Shown here one piece after another: positions 1 through 8,537 of a DNA stretch of 37,547 nucleotides; the first letter of the stretch is position 1, and every line of letters starts with the position of its first letter. This stretch comes from Candidatus Cloacimonadaceae bacterium (GTDB lineage Bacteria; Cloacimonadota; Cloacimonadia; Cloacimonadales; Cloacimonadaceae): NCBI GenBank assembly GCA_030693415.1, contig JAUYAR010000160.1:1-37547 (forward strand). Direction: 5' to 3'. The notes beneath the pieces were generated by a model that did no database searches, had not been told where the DNA came from, and saw only the letters and a list, made by a program, of their open reading frames with translations. The translations under genes and the position numbers were made by a program.

Positions 1-24
1 AAATTCCAGACAGTAATGTGGGGT

Positions 25-46
25 ATCTGAGGTCCAATCTGAGGTC
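25..46. repeat. 10-bp direct repeat
   Basis: The decamer ATCTGAGGTC occurs at 25-34 and again at 37-46, separated by two bases. It lies downstream of tRNA-Gly (minus strand) in non-coding DNA at the window edge. No function can be assigned. Confidence 0.5.
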
Positions 47-96
47 TTCACAATACTATCATAAAAAAGCATACCCCCCAAACCCTTTAGCAGAAA

Positions 97-172
97 TGGA
101 GCGGGCAACGGGACTCGAACCCGCGACCCTCAGCTTGGGAAGCTAATGCTCTACCAACTGAGCTATGCCCGC
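97..172 (-). tRNA. tRNA-Gly (anticodon CCC)
   Basis: Read on the minus strand, a full cloverleaf is visible. The acceptor stem GCGGGCA pairs with TGCCCGC, the D-arm contains AGCTCAGTTGGTAGAGC, the anticodon loop is TTCCCAA (anticodon CCC, complement at 137-139) and the T-arm contains GGTTCGAGTCC. The discriminator base is U, and CCA is encoded (complement at 97-99). A minus-strand TTGACA lies just upstream. CCC decodes GGG, so this is one of the minor glycine isoacceptors. Confidence 0.96.
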
Positions 173-183
173 TCGCAAGGGTC

Positions 184-212
184 TAATCGATTTATCTGGC
201 TTTGATTGTCAA
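184..212 (-). promoter_or_regulatory. candidate promoter for tRNA-Gly
   Basis: On the minus strand a consensus -35 TTGACA (complement at 207-212) is followed after 17 nt by a weak -10, CGATTA (184-189). The tRNA 5' end is at 172, which fits a start a few bases upstream of the mature tRNA. The -35 is perfect and the -10 is poor. Confidence 0.45.
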
Positions 213-262
213 GGTATTTCCGTTTGCGTCTTGCTTGGGGGGCAAATACTTTTTTATTCCAC

Positions 263-282
263 AGCCGAATCGGAGCTCGGCT
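263..282 (-). terminator. weak hairpin after guaA
   Basis: AGCCGA (263-268) pairs with TCGGCT (277-282) about 45 nt past the guaA stop. On the minus strand no T-run follows directly; the nearest A/T-rich stretch begins several bases later. It may be a weak or Rho-assisted terminator. Confidence 0.25.
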
Positions 283-323
283 TCCCAATCCAAACAGCAT
301 GGTAGTGCCTTGAATCTTATGTC

Positions 324-1862
324 CTATTCCCATTCTATCGTTGCCGGTGGTTTGGAACTGATATCATAGACGACGCGGTTGATTCCGTTCACTTCGTTGA
401 TGATGCGGTTTGAAACGCGTTTGAGGAAATTGAAGGGGAGTTCTGTCCAGTCCGCGGTCATGCCATCGACGCTATTGACGGCACGGAGGGCGCAGACGTA
501 GTCGTAGGTGCGTTCGTCGCCCATCACACCGACGCTTTGGATGGGGAGGAGGACCGCGAACGCTTGCCAGGTTTTGTCATAGAGATCCCATTTACGGAGT
601 TCCTCGATGAATACTTCGTCGATTGCTTGAAGGAGCTGCACTTTGTCTCTATCCACATCGCTGATGATGCGCACAGCCAATCCCGGTCCCGGAAAAGGAT
701 GCCTGCCGATCAATTCTTCCGGCAAGCCAAGTTCGCGTCCCACGGATCGAACTTCGTCTTTAAATATCTCTCTGAAGGGTTCGATAAGTTTCAGTTTCAT
801 AGTCTCCGGCAAGCCTCCGACGTTGTGGTGGGATTTGATCGTTACCGAGGGTCCTTTGAAAGAAACGCTTTCGATCACATCCGAATAGAGAGTGCCCTGA
901 GCGAGAAATTCAACGTTGTCAAAGCGTTTTGCTTCGCTATCAAAGACATCGATAAAGGTTTTGCCGATGATCTTGCGCTTTTCTTCCGGAGAAGTAATTC
1001 CGGCAAGGCGATCGAGGAATAAATCCGCAGCATCGATAAAATCGATGTTTATGCCTGAATAGGAGGCAAAAAACTGTTTAACCCGCTCCGCCTCGCGATG
1101 ACGCATACAACCGTTATCAACAAAGATGGGTATAAGCTGGTCTCCGATTGCGCGGTGCAAAAGCGCAGCTGCGACCGAAGAATCGACTCCTCCGCTGAGA
1201 CCGAGGATGACGCGTTTGTCGCCTACTTTTTCCCGTATCGCAGCGATCGATTCGTTGATGAAGGAGCCGGGTGTCCAGTCTGCATTCAATCCAGCAATTT
1301 TAAGTATGAAGTTTCTCAATATCTGGATTCCGTTAACAGTGTGCATCACTTCCGGATGAAATTGCAAAGCGAAGATGGGCAGTGCTTTATGCGTGATTGC
1401 GGCAAAATCAGTATTGGTGGTATTGGCGATGGAATGAAAGACCTTGGGCAGATCGATGATCGAATCCCCGTGGCTCATCCAAACCTGTTGTTTGGGATCG
1501 AGTCCGTCAAAAAGACCGTGCTGTTCGATGATATTGAGTTCAGCATACCCGTATTCTTGTTTGCTGAGACGCTTTATCTTCCCGCCAAAGCGGTTGTTCA
1601 CGATCTGCATGCCATAGCAGATTCCCAAGATGGGAATACCCAGTTCCCAGATCGCAGAATCGGGATGCGGAGCACCTTCCTGATTGATGGAAAAGGGACT
1701 GCCGGAAAGGATCACCGCCTTGGGATTCAAGGACTTGATCGCATCCGAACTCATATTGAAGGGATGGATCTCGCAATAGACGTTGAGGGAGCGGATCGCG
1801 CGTCCGATCAACTGCGTGTATTGGGAGCCGAAATCGAGGATCAGAACCGATTCGTGGGTCAT
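324..1862 (-). CDS. guaA: GMP synthase (glutamine-hydrolysing)
   Basis: This 512-residue protein converts XMP, ATP and glutamine to GMP, the last step of de novo guanine nucleotide synthesis in the cytoplasm. The N-terminal class I glutamine amidotransferase domain carries the nucleophile Cys82 in GICYGMQ and the His169/Glu171 pair in FHPEV. The ATP pyrophosphatase domain begins with the PP-loop SGGVDSS at 223-229. The C-terminal dimerisation domain ends in the typical KPPATIEWE. Length matches the two-domain bacterial enzyme (about 510-525). It is the last gene of a three-gene minus-strand operon, starting 7 nt after the metallo-hydrolase stop, so expression is probably coupled to the upstream genes. 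Identification is secure. Confidence 0.98.
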   Translation of the reverse strand: MTHESVLILDFGSQYTQLIGRAIRSLNVYCEIHPFNMSSDAIKSLNPKAVILSGSPFSINQEGAPHPDSAIWELGIPILGICYGMQIVNNRFGGKIKRLSKQEYGYAELNIIEQHGLFDGLDPKQQVWMSHGDSIIDLPKVFHSIANTTNTDFAAITHKALPIFALQFHPEVMHTVNGIQILRNFILKIAGLNADWTPGSFINESIAAIREKVGDKRVILGLSGGVDSSVAAALLHRAIGDQLIPIFVDNGCMRHREAERVKQFFASYSGINIDFIDAADLFLDRLAGITSPEEKRKIIGKTFIDVFDSEAKRFDNVEFLAQGTLYSDVIESVSFKGPSVTIKSHHNVGGLPETMKLKLIEPFREIFKDEVRSVGRELGLPEELIGRHPFPGPGLAVRIISDVDRDKVQLLQAIDEVFIEELRKWDLYDKTWQAFAVLLPIQSVGVMGDERTYDYVCALRAVNSVDGMTADWTELPFNFLKRVSNRIINEVNGINRVVYDISSKPPATIEWE

Positions 1863-1869
1863 TCTCTAT

Positions 1870-2496
1870 CTACCTTACAAAGGGGTTGTTGGCTTTTTCC
1901 AAGCCGATGCTGGTGGCGGGTCCGTGTCCCGGAAAGACGATCGTGTCCTCAGGGAGAGTGAAAAGCCTGGATTTGATGGAATTGATGATCATCGTATGAC
2001 TGCCGCCGGGAAAATCCGTTCTGCCGATGCTGAGTTCAAAGAGAGTGTCTCCACTGATGAGATATTTTCCGCACAGCAGACAGATGCTGCCCGGTGTGTG
2101 CCCCGGTGTGTGCATCACTTTCACTTCAAAGCATCCGAGCTTAAGGATGTCTCCATCGTCGAGCAGGATGTCCGCGGATTTACCCTTGAGGGGCGTTCCC
2201 ATGAATTCGCTGAGGTTTTTTTTATTATTGACCAGCATACCCGCATCAAGGCGATGAATGGCGATGGGTGCGTGCAAAGCATTGTGAAAGAGCGGATTGC
2301 CGCCAATGTGATCCCCGTGGCCGTGCGTGTTCACGATGTATTTTACTTTGAGCGAATCCTTGTTGATCCGATCAAGAAAAGCTTGTGATGGAGCGGCGGG
2401 ATCGACCAAAATGGCTTCCCTGCTCTCGTCGTCAAAGAGCAGCCATGTGTTTGTGCCATATTCCAGTAGCAGAATGCTGGATTCCAGTTTGAGCAT
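1870..2496 (-). CDS. metallo-beta-lactamase fold hydrolase (glyoxalase II-like)
   Basis: This 208-residue cytoplasmic hydrolase carries the full metal-binding set of the metallo-beta-lactamase fold: THGHGDH at 57-63 (His58, His60, Asp62, His63), His133 in TPGHTPGS, Asp150 in SGDTLF and His191 in PGHGP. The size and the TPGHTPGS/SGDTLF motifs match the short glyoxalase II-like group that cleaves thioesters such as S-acyl-glutathione or other thiol adducts. The true substrate cannot be read from the sequence. It lies between a PP-loop sulfurtransferase-like gene (8 nt upstream) and guaA (7 nt downstream). Persulfide or thiol chemistry would fit the first neighbour, but that is inference. Confidence 0.9.
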   Translation of the reverse strand: MLKLESSILLLEYGTNTWLLFDDESREAILVDPAAPSQAFLDRINKDSLKVKYIVNTHGHGDHIGGNPLFHNALHAPIAIHRLDAGMLVNNKKNLSEFMGTPLKGKSADILLDDGDILKLGCFEVKVMHTPGHTPGSICLLCGKYLISGDTLFELSIGRTDFPGGSHTMIINSIKSRLFTLPEDTIVFPGHGPATSIGLEKANNPFVR

Positions 2497-2504
2497 TAAA
2501 TCTC

Positions 2505-3488
2505 CTAATCCAAAGAAATTATGTGTTTACGCAGGATGTCTTCGGGGCATTTGCTGACCACGATTTCGTTATCGAGATTGTTGTCAATGCCATACTTGAC
2601 AATGCCGGGGGAGGGGGCTTTGCGACTATAGTAGAGCAGGATGGAAGCCGCCAAAGAAAGGAGTTTCCGCTCCGGTTCTTCTGAAATGATGATCCCCAGG
2701 GGACCATAGACTTCCTTGATCAACATGCGGATGCCGGAGGATGAGTGTTTTTCGAGTTCATTGTTATCCGCTTCGGTTCTGCCGATAATGAGCTTGGTCT
2801 TGGCGCTGAGGCGAAAATGACGTCCAAACCGCAGCAGCGTAATGCTTTCTTCGTCGGTTTGTCCGTGCGCGATCAAATCTTTCAATCGCAGGGTGAAATT
2901 GCGGTCGGTTAAAAGACAACCACCTGCGGGAGTGGGATAGACGATCTCCATTTCTGCGGCAAGGCGGATCTGATCTTTTCTGCCGCGTCCGTGGAAGGCA
3001 AGCAGTTCGGTTTTATCCACCCAGCCTTCGCGAATGGGAAGGGTGTCCGGCAGGAGTTTTTGAGAGAGCGGACGGATGAGCAGATCGGGAAAACCGGAAT
3101 GATTGGCTACCGAATCCAACGCGTCGCGGCGTTGGGACATCGGTCTTTGACCAAGTACTTCGCCGGAGATGAGAAAATCCGCGCCAAGTTCGGCAAGCAT
3201 GTTTCCTGCCATGCGAAACATCAAAGCGTGGCAATCGATGCAGGGGTTGAGGTGTCCACCAAATCCATATTTTGGGTTTTTCATCATTTCCAGATGCGCG
3301 GCTGTGATATCGCGCACGATGAGCTCGATGGAGTTTTTGCCGGCTATATCGATCGCCCGTTCGGAGGGGATGTAGGGAGCACGAAAAAACACGGGAAAGA
3401 CGGTGTATCCGTGCTTTTGCATCCATTTCACGCTGAGGATGCTGTCCAAACCTCCTGAAAAAAGAGCGATGGCTTTATGTTGTTTCAT
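2505..3488 (-). CDS. PP-loop tRNA 2-thiouridylase-like protein with a C-terminal NFACT-R-like domain
   Basis: I place the start at 3488, not at the ATG 19 codons earlier, because GGAG sits 6 nt before it and the protein then begins MKQHKAIALFSGGLDS, as PP-loop enzymes do. It has 327 residues. SGGLDS (11-16) is the ATP pyrophosphatase loop, and Cys83-x-x-Cys86 in NPCIDC matches the place where MnmA/ThiI-type thiolases carry a catalytic cysteine. SGEVLGQRPMSQ (108-119) is also typical of MnmA-like proteins. The last ~130 residues contain a segment (IIGRTEADNNELEK) resembling the NFACT-R RNA-binding fold, which suggests tRNA recognition. Probable role: thiolation of a tRNA base. Which base and position are unknown. 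It is the first gene of the operon with the MBL hydrolase and guaA. Confidence 0.82.
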   Translation of the reverse strand: MKQHKAIALFSGGLDSILSVKWMQKHGYTVFPVFFRAPYIPSERAIDIAGKNSIELIVRDITAAHLEMMKNPKYGFGGHLNPCIDCHALMFRMAGNMLAELGADFLISGEVLGQRPMSQRRDALDSVANHSGFPDLLIRPLSQKLLPDTLPIREGWVDKTELLAFHGRGRKDQIRLAAEMEIVYPTPAGGCLLTDRNFTLRLKDLIAHGQTDEESITLLRFGRHFRLSAKTKLIIGRTEADNNELEKHSSSGIRMLIKEVYGPLGIIISEEPERKLLSLAASILLYYSRKAPSPGIVKYGIDNNLDNEIVVSKCPEDILRKHIISLD

Positions 3489-3567
3489 TTTATCTCCGTA
3501 CTTGATAGTCTCTATTTCGATGCTGCGGAAAAGATTGCTCAGCAAAAGCGGAGTCCTGTTCTACCTA

Positions 3568-3605
3568 ATAAAAAAAGCAAAGTGCCGGGCTTTAATACCC
3601 GGCAC
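3568..3605 (-). terminator. rho-independent terminator after tRNA-Thr
   Basis: On the minus strand a perfect 8-bp GC-rich stem, GTGCCGGG/CCCGGCAC (3598-3605 with 3582-3589), closes an 8-nt loop and is followed by a T-rich run (complement of 3568-3576). It sits 12 nt past the tRNA-Thr 3' end and separates that unit from the PP-loop gene. Confidence 0.85.
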
Positions 3606-3616
3606 CGCGTCTATTG

Positions 3617-3693
<77 letters not shown>

Positions 3694-3697
3694 TGGA

Positions 3698-4384
3698 TCA
3701 ATTTTTCATAAAACGGATGTTGACTGGATTTTCAGGAGTGTCGATAAACATTGCCTGATGCGATCTGCCAAAGCCTTCATCCTTGTAGGTGGCGAAGCTG
3801 TTTCCCAAAATGATGTTGAAGTACTGGGTGGTGAGCGCGTTGAATTCCACCATCGTAGGACCGGAAATGTTATGTGGATACCAATAATGCGCAGCGCTGA
3901 GCCCGGTGCCCGGTTTCCCGATTTCGTTGGGCACAAAATCCGGTAGGTAGATTACGTAGTCCAAGACAATGCGCACTGTTTCGGGATAATTTTCAAAGCC
4001 ATTTAGGTAAAAACCATAAAACTTAGCCAAAGAGCTTTCTTCCATCAGTTTCGGTATTGCTAACACAGGTTCGAAACTCGCACAATCAGCACCGTTGATA
4101 AAAAACATCGCCGAGCGGATGTTTCCCACTTGGATCGATTCGATGCGGGCGTTCTTGTTCAGGAAGAAACCGTTGTATGCAAAAGCATCGATGCTGTTCC
4201 TTGGCACGTCAAAAGTAGCTTTGACGCTCAACTTCTGCAAATCTGCCGTGTAATGCATATCAAGGATCACTCCGGCAATGGGAATGACCTTCATTTTGTT
4301 AGAAACCTTTGTGCTCTGATCCTTGGCAAACAGGTTCAAGCCCAAAAGGAGCAGGATCACGGAAACAAGCAGGTATTTATGCAT
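3698..4384 (-). CDS. secreted protein of unknown function
   Basis: I do not recognise this 228-residue protein. It has a clear Sec signal peptide (MHKYLLVSVILLLLGLNLFA, cleavage expected near residue 20), so it is periplasmic or outer-membrane associated. The mature part is moderately hydrophobic and rich in aromatic residues (YYFxx patterns, AAHYWYPHN near 165), which suggests a beta-rich fold, possibly binding a ligand. The start is supported by AAGGGAG 8 nt upstream. The stop codon lies 4 nt before tRNA-Thr on the same strand, and a promoter with -35 TTGACG is visible at 4423-4451. It may form a transcription unit with the tRNA alone. Confidence 0.8.
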   Translation of the reverse strand: MHKYLLVSVILLLLGLNLFAKDQSTKVSNKMKVIPIAGVILDMHYTADLQKLSVKATFDVPRNSIDAFAYNGFFLNKNARIESIQVGNIRSAMFFINGADCASFEPVLAIPKLMEESSLAKFYGFYLNGFENYPETVRIVLDYVIYLPDFVPNEIGKPGTGLSAAHYWYPHNISGPTMVEFNALTTQYFNIILGNSFATYKDEGFGRSHQAMFIDTPENPVNIRFMKN

Positions 4385-4422
4385 TTGAAACTCCCTTGCA
4401 ATTTCATAGACTATTCTTGCGC

Positions 4423-4451
4423 TAATTTTTAAACAGCGCCTGTTTCGTCAA
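4423..4451 (-). promoter_or_regulatory. candidate promoter for the secreted protein-tRNA-Thr unit
   Basis: On the minus strand TTGACG (complement at 4446-4451) is followed after 17 nt by AAATTA (4423-4428). The start codon at 4384 lies about 40 nt downstream. The -10 is imperfect. Confidence 0.4.
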
Positions 4452-4472
4452 GAGTTTTGTTTGCAGCTTGGC

Positions 4473-5261
4473 TCAGTTGGAATGAAAGGCGATGTTGTAG
4501 ATTATTCGGATAAGAAGTAAGATCATGGCGATCACGAGGATACGTTTGATCAGGATGTTTCCCTTGAGGATGACAAGCTTGGAGCCGAGGATGTTTCCCG
4601 CGATACCGCAAAGCGCTCCTGGTATTGCAATGGGATAGAAAATCTTACCGGCGTGGGCGAACGTGATCATGGCAGCAACGTTTGATGCCAGATTGATCAC
4701 CTTAGTATTGCCGTTTGCCACGACGAAGTCATAATGTAGCAGCAATGTGAAGGATAGGATCAGAAAAGTGCCGGTGCCAGGACCGAAGAATCCATCATAG
4801 AAACCGATCACAAAGCCTGCGAGGCTTCCCAAGATGATGCGGTATCCAAGCTTGAGCAAATGAGAGCGATCATGAATCCCGATCTTTTTACTGAGCAACG
4901 AGACCACCGTGATCAGAGGGATCAGCACGATCAAGAGATAATTCAAAAAAGCGGGGGAGAGGATCAAAGCTATTCGCGCTCCCAGCCAGGAACCCACGAG
5001 CGCGAAGCCGGCGCTGAACAAAGCAACCGGGATGTCGATCATCCCGGCGCGCAAATAGTTGGCGGTGGAAAAGACTGTCCCGAAACATGATGAAAACTTA
5101 TTTGTCCCAAGCGCCATGTGCGGAGGGATGCCCACGCTCCAATATGCCGGTAGGGAGATCAACCCTCCGCCTCCGGCAATCGAATCGATCAAACCCGCCA
5201 AAAAGATTAAGGGCAGGACGATGGCATAGTCGGTGCCGCTCAGGCTGATGATTTCGTTCAT
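4473..5261 (-). CDS. TSUP family permease (TauE/SafE-type anion exporter)
   Basis: This 262-residue integral membrane protein has about eight predicted hydrophobic segments in two related halves. The N-terminal half carries the family hallmark GLIDSIAGGGGLISLP and GTNKF. The second half has the matching GFYDGFFGPGTGTF motif. TSUP proteins move organosulfur or organic anions such as sulfite or sulfoacetate across the inner membrane; the substrate here cannot be told. The ATG directly abuts the stop codon of the 1090-residue surface protein (0 nt between), so the two are translationally coupled. Length is usual for the family (about 250-270). Confidence 0.92.
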   Translation of the reverse strand: MNEIISLSGTDYAIVLPLIFLAGLIDSIAGGGGLISLPAYWSVGIPPHMALGTNKFSSCFGTVFSTANYLRAGMIDIPVALFSAGFALVGSWLGARIALILSPAFLNYLLIVLIPLITVVSLLSKKIGIHDRSHLLKLGYRIILGSLAGFVIGFYDGFFGPGTGTFLILSFTLLLHYDFVVANGNTKVINLASNVAAMITFAHAGKIFYPIAIPGALCGIAGNILGSKLVILKGNILIKRILVIAMILLLIRIIYNIAFHSN

Positions 5262-8200
5262 CTAAAGTTCCGCGCGAAATTCGAGTTTTAGTTGGTTTTT
5301 GATCCTTTCCTCGGGATAGATGTTTCCGGTGTATTCAAGAGTGAAAGAGCTGAAATTGTTCAATCTATAAATCGCGGAGAAGCTCCATGAACTTTGCAAA
5401 CCGGCTCTTTTCTCCGGCAGGAAACTGAGAAATTCACTGCCGCCGCGATCGTTGTATTGCAGATTGAGTTGGGCAGCAAGCCGTCCGCGCCGGTTCCAGG
5501 TGCTGCGCCAAGAAGGTCTGATGCCATAGCTGATCAATTCATAGCCCTCGCTTTCGTTTTGCTGCCGGCCTTGCTCGATGGCGGTGGTCAAAACTGCCTG
5601 CACCTGGCTGTGAACCGATAGATTGCGCAAAACCGTGAGTTCCAACGACTGCTTTGTGATCTCGGATAGATAGCGGGTGTCTGTTTCGCGGCGATCCTGA
5701 AATTCGAGACTGAGGTTGTTGGCATAGAATTGTTTCAGCTCCAATCTCCCTCCGCGATTCAATCTGAAAGTGCGGGACTGGCTTTGATAGCGGTTGTCCA
5801 GAGACCGGTCGATTTCCAGATTGATTACTCCGAGCAGGCGATTGCGGATCAGATCGAGCCAGAGGTTTTGATTGTAGTTTTGCTTGCCATAGATAGTGCT
5901 GGTTTCATTGAAGACCGTGCCGGGATAGAAGACGTAGCGGCGCAGATCATCGCTTTGACTGCATTGCTCGGTCGCCTGAAGAGTTGCATCCCCGTGCATG
6001 CGTTTCCAAAAGCCCTTTTGGGAGAAGTTTCCCGGATTGAAGTAGATGCTGAGCAGGGCGTTGATCTCCGTGCTCAGGCTGCCGGTTTCGGATGTGATAT
6101 ACACATAATCATAATCTCCGTCGGGCAGATAGACTCCGGTGCTGTCATAGAGTCCCAAGCCCGCTCCAATATATTCCAGCTCGCGGATCTTGGGAAAGAA
6201 TTCCGTCTGGTTGAGCTGATAGTTGTTCATCAGGCTGATGGCGCTTTTGAGGAATTGATGCGAGCTGCGGGCGCTGATCAGATCATAGTTCGTGCCCGGA
6301 GACGCGTCAAAGCGAACAACTTCCCGGTGTGTGACATCGACACTCAGGTTGTGATTTTGAATGGCAGTAAGATGCTTTACCGCATAGGTTTGGGATTCGG
6401 AGAGAGCTTGCCATCCATCGCGATGCAGATCCGTGCTTTCAAAGGCATAATTGAGATCGGTGAAAAAGACCCTCGGCAACCCGAATCCCAGATTGGGAGA
6501 GAGCTTGTAGAAACGGTTTCCACCGGATACGAGAGCCTGATTCGGATCAGTCATTTCGAGGCTTTGAAAGTTGGCGTTCAATCTGGTTTTCAGATATCGC
6601 CAATCCCAGATAGCGACACCTTCGTGATGGTTGAGACGGCTTTGTCTATCAGTACCGTCCAAATAGTTTTGCAGGGACAAAGTGTGGCGCAGATTGAGCT
6701 CCGGGATGATACCGATCGCCGGTGAACGTGAAACGAATCGCAGTGCCGTTTGTGCATAATAGTCCTTTATCTCCTTGTAGCGCAACAATATCTCCGGTCG
6801 CCAGTAATTTCCCATTTCAGTTCTTGCGGATAGACCAGTGGAGCTTTGCGCTAGCGAATCGGCAGGATCGAGGGCGCTGAAATCATAATCCGCCTGCGGA
6901 TCGCTATATTGCGCAAAGAGATAACTATTCGCGAGACGTCGCTCATGGTCAATGCGAAGCTGCGTCCCGGAAACTCTATCGCTGGCTTTAAATTCTGCAA
7001 ATGCGTGAATGATACCTCCGGAATTGTCCTCATCGTCCAGAGGGGAGAGCGTGTTTTTGTCATTTAGGCTATAGATGCCCTCGACCCCGCCCAATAGCCG
7101 TTTATGGCTGTATAGTAGCTGTATGTCCAGATTAGTCCTTTTTACAGGAGAAACAAGGCGTTTTTGAGGTTGCCAGGATCCTTGCCCGGCACCAATATAG
7201 CGGTATTTGCCGCTGGAATATTGTTCATAAGCACCATTGCCATAGCCCACGTAACTGAAATAGACGTTATAGCTTGCAGTCGTGTCCCCCGGAGCGTATT
7301 CATAATACCCGATTCCGCCGGCAGAGGTGATCAGTGTATATGTCCCCAAGCCTGGCTCGACTTCGAAGACACCGTCTCCCCAAGCTTGCGTGTCTCCCGC
7401 CAGCTGCAAAGAATCACGGTCGGAGTCGGTCATTTCATACAATAGGGGGTTGTCTTTGGCATCTGCTTGATGGATGATGTGATGGGCGATACTCAAGCCG
7501 GGAAAGATGGCGATTCTCGATGAATTAAAATAGGTCGATTGCTTGAAGAAGTCGTCCGAATACTGAAAGAAAGCGCTCACCAAGCTTCCGGAGGTCACAA
7601 GTATGCGAAAGGTCACTGAGCCCTCGGAATAGTCGATGCCATAGTCCAATCCCCGCTCGAGGAGGCGTCCGTCCATATAGATTTGTTCACTGCCGGCGAT
7701 GATGATGTGGCTGGTTTGAAATCCGGTGGGATTGAGAAAATAAGGTCCCTGTTTTCCATCAATTATGGCAATGGTGAGATTGGCACGTTTGCCGCTATTT
7801 GCCGAAAATCCGCCTTGGAAAAAGTGCTTGGTTTCAAACCAAGCATTGATGCCCTCAGATTTGCTTTTGTAGTTGATGAATCTGGTGTCCTTGAACTCCC
7901 ATTCGACGTCGCCCATAGCGATCTCATAGTTTCTGCCAAAGACGCGTACAAAGACCTGATCGAGGCTGCTCAGTTCCTTGGAATCGCCTTCGGGAGAAAG
8001 TTTGGACTGGCTGTCCGAGAGCTGGGCACTGAGGTTGACGTTTGGTGAGAGCTCGCCGCTAAGATTGACAAACAGCGATTGTTTCAGATCGAATGTCGAA
8101 TCCTCGGAAAAAGTGATGGCAAAAGTCTTGGAGCCGCTGAGGTTCAGCTTTCCATCGTCCGACCACCAAGGAGTCTTGGTTCTGGTGATCGCTTTGAAGA

Positions 8201-8534
8201 GCGAATCGCTTTTTGCTCTCGGTTGATACATCCACTTGGTGTCTCGCAGGTTAGGCGGAATCAAAACGTATTGGATACTTAAGTATTGGTAGGGAAGAGG
8301 AGCCAGCAGAACAAGTTTTCCGCTGCGGTGGTCAAGCCGATAATCCTGCTCCCCGACAAGTAAAAGGGTGTCCGCCAAGATCGTCTCCGAGCCTTTGATG
8401 AGAGGATATCTGGAAAGTTGATAATCCCCGATCCCTGATCTAAGCTCCAATATCTCATCTACCAACAAGCTTTGCGAGAAAAGCTGCGGTACAAGGAGAA
8501 GCAAGAGACAAGGGGTGATCAGGTATCCGCGCAT
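5262..8534 (-). CDS. large outer-membrane beta-rich protein
   Basis: This 1090-residue exported protein has a signal peptide (MRGYLITPCLLLLLVPQLFS, cleavage near 20). The mature part is rich in Tyr, Ser, Asn and alternating hydrophobic residues, consistent with many beta-strands, and it ends in the strand-like KLEFRAEL. A segment near 280-310 (ERGLDYGIDYSEGSVTF) resembles a motif seen in SprA-like and other large outer-membrane proteins, but overall I cannot assign a family. A beta-barrel or large surface scaffold is the best reading. It starts 3 nt after umuD and ends flush with the TSUP permease, so all three are probably one transcript. Confidence 0.75.
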   Translation of the reverse strand: MRGYLITPCLLLLLVPQLFSQSLLVDEILELRSGIGDYQLSRYPLIKGSETILADTLLLVGEQDYRLDHRSGKLVLLAPLPYQYLSIQYVLIPPNLRDTKWMYQPRAKSDSLFKAITRTKTPWWSDDGKLNLSGSKTFAITFSEDSTFDLKQSLFVNLSGELSPNVNLSAQLSDSQSKLSPEGDSKELSSLDQVFVRVFGRNYEIAMGDVEWEFKDTRFINYKSKSEGINAWFETKHFFQGGFSANSGKRANLTIAIIDGKQGPYFLNPTGFQTSHIIIAGSEQIYMDGRLLERGLDYGIDYSEGSVTFRILVTSGSLVSAFFQYSDDFFKQSTYFNSSRIAIFPGLSIAHHIIHQADAKDNPLLYEMTDSDRDSLQLAGDTQAWGDGVFEVEPGLGTYTLITSAGGIGYYEYAPGDTTASYNVYFSYVGYGNGAYEQYSSGKYRYIGAGQGSWQPQKRLVSPVKRTNLDIQLLYSHKRLLGGVEGIYSLNDKNTLSPLDDEDNSGGIIHAFAEFKASDRVSGTQLRIDHERRLANSYLFAQYSDPQADYDFSALDPADSLAQSSTGLSARTEMGNYWRPEILLRYKEIKDYYAQTALRFVSRSPAIGIIPELNLRHTLSLQNYLDGTDRQSRLNHHEGVAIWDWRYLKTRLNANFQSLEMTDPNQALVSGGNRFYKLSPNLGFGLPRVFFTDLNYAFESTDLHRDGWQALSESQTYAVKHLTAIQNHNLSVDVTHREVVRFDASPGTNYDLISARSSHQFLKSAISLMNNYQLNQTEFFPKIRELEYIGAGLGLYDSTGVYLPDGDYDYVYITSETGSLSTEINALLSIYFNPGNFSQKGFWKRMHGDATLQATEQCSQSDDLRRYVFYPGTVFNETSTIYGKQNYNQNLWLDLIRNRLLGVINLEIDRSLDNRYQSQSRTFRLNRGGRLELKQFYANNLSLEFQDRRETDTRYLSEITKQSLELTVLRNLSVHSQVQAVLTTAIEQGRQQNESEGYELISYGIRPSWRSTWNRRGRLAAQLNLQYNDRGGSEFLSFLPEKRAGLQSSWSFSAIYRLNNFSSFTLEYTGNIYPEERIKNQLKLEFRAEL

Positions 8535-8537
8535 AGC

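Noticed and set aside
1098-1961. Long open frame opposite guaA (287 residues)
   Set aside because: It lies wholly on the opposite strand of a certain gene, has no recognisable motif and no ribosome site.
5730-6725. 331-codon open frame opposite the large surface protein
   Set aside because: An antisense shadow produced by codon composition; no signal, motif or ribosome site.
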